A stretch of 5,799 nt of DNA from Candidatus Arcticimaribacter sp. Lineage in GTDB: Bacteria > Bacteroidota > Bacteroidia > Flavobacteriales > Flavobacteriaceae. Position numbers and translations under genes: made by a program. The notes beneath the pieces are model-generated. The model ran no database searches. It saw only the letters and a program-made list of their open reading frames with translations, and was not told the origin of the DNA. Shown one piece after another: positions 5,704 through 5,799 of this stretch. The stretch is from positions 2,384 to 8,182 of the forward strand of contig WTJB01000177.1 of assembly GCA_011526335.1 (NCBI GenBank), given 5' to 3'. Within the stretch, counting starts at the first letter, position 1. Each line of letters opens with the position of its first letter.

Positions 5704-5799
5704 ATGATAAATGTTGTTCTTCTTGGCGCAGGAAATGTAGGGATACACCTCTTTCGGGCATTGATGGCTGCGGAAAATATTTCCCTGCTACAGTGGTAC
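5704..5799 (+). CDS. Rossmann-fold / DUF2520-type protein, N-terminal fragment
   Basis: Only the first 32 codons are inside the window. MINVVLLGAGNVGIHLFRAL is a classic N-terminal Rossmann beta-strand followed by a dinucleotide-binding glycine loop (GAGNVG, residues 8-13), and the fragment continues to SLLQWY. This opening closely resembles the flavobacterial 'Rossmann-like and DUF2520 domain' proteins (F420/NADP-oxidoreductase-like fold), whose substrate is not established. ATG 5704 directly precedes the first beta-strand, so the start is well placed. Other NAD(P)-binding families cannot be excluded from 32 residues. The gene is divergent from the 94-residue membrane protein, with 61 bases between the two starts. 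Confidence 0.75.
   Translation, partial: MINVVLLGAGNVGIHLFRALMAAENISLLQWY

Overview
The window looks like a stretch of ordinary chromosome from a member of the Bacteroidetes, most likely Flavobacteriales. The evidence is the protein set, the TAnnTTTG-type promoter elements (TATCTTTG occurs twice, each just upstream of a gene start), the moderate-to-low GC content, and a single long CcsB-CcsA fusion for cytochrome c maturation. I see no mobile element, CRISPR array, tRNA, rRNA or integration site.

Layout. Positions 1-875 (minus) hold the first 291 codons of an arginase-family ureohydrolase whose C-terminus lies outside the window. A divergent TerB-like protein (980-1396, plus) follows. It meets a small two-helix membrane protein (1399-1605, minus) tail to tail with a 2-base gap. 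Upstream of that, and probably co-transcribed with it, is a DUF6174-type lipoprotein gene (1629-2084, minus) interrupted by one in-frame TAA between its signal peptide and its domain. Most of the right half is a 1042-residue CcsBA (ResB + CcsA) haem transporter and holocytochrome c synthase (2162-5290, minus). It has its own promoter, behind a 94-residue three-helix membrane protein of unknown function (5358-5642, minus). Reading out of the right edge is the start of a Rossmann-fold/DUF2520 protein (5704 onward, plus), divergent from the 94-residue gene.

How the genes fit together. CcsBA is the core of System II cytochrome c biogenesis: it exports haem and attaches it to apocytochromes in the periplasm. 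All four histidines and the WWD motif expected of an active enzyme are present. The 94-residue membrane protein directly upstream could be associated with it by position only. Arginase belongs to arginine catabolism. The TerB-like, DUF6174 and two-helix proteins have no assigned role here, and I see no link to a shared pathway.

I did not find a clearly new multi-gene system. The points most worth a second look are the nonsense codon in the lipoprotein gene, a signal-peptide-like segment with an AxA site inside CcsBA, an internal duplication in the 68-residue membrane protein, non-classical residues at substrate-contact positions of the arginase, and the closely packed divergent promoter elements near 5665-5698.
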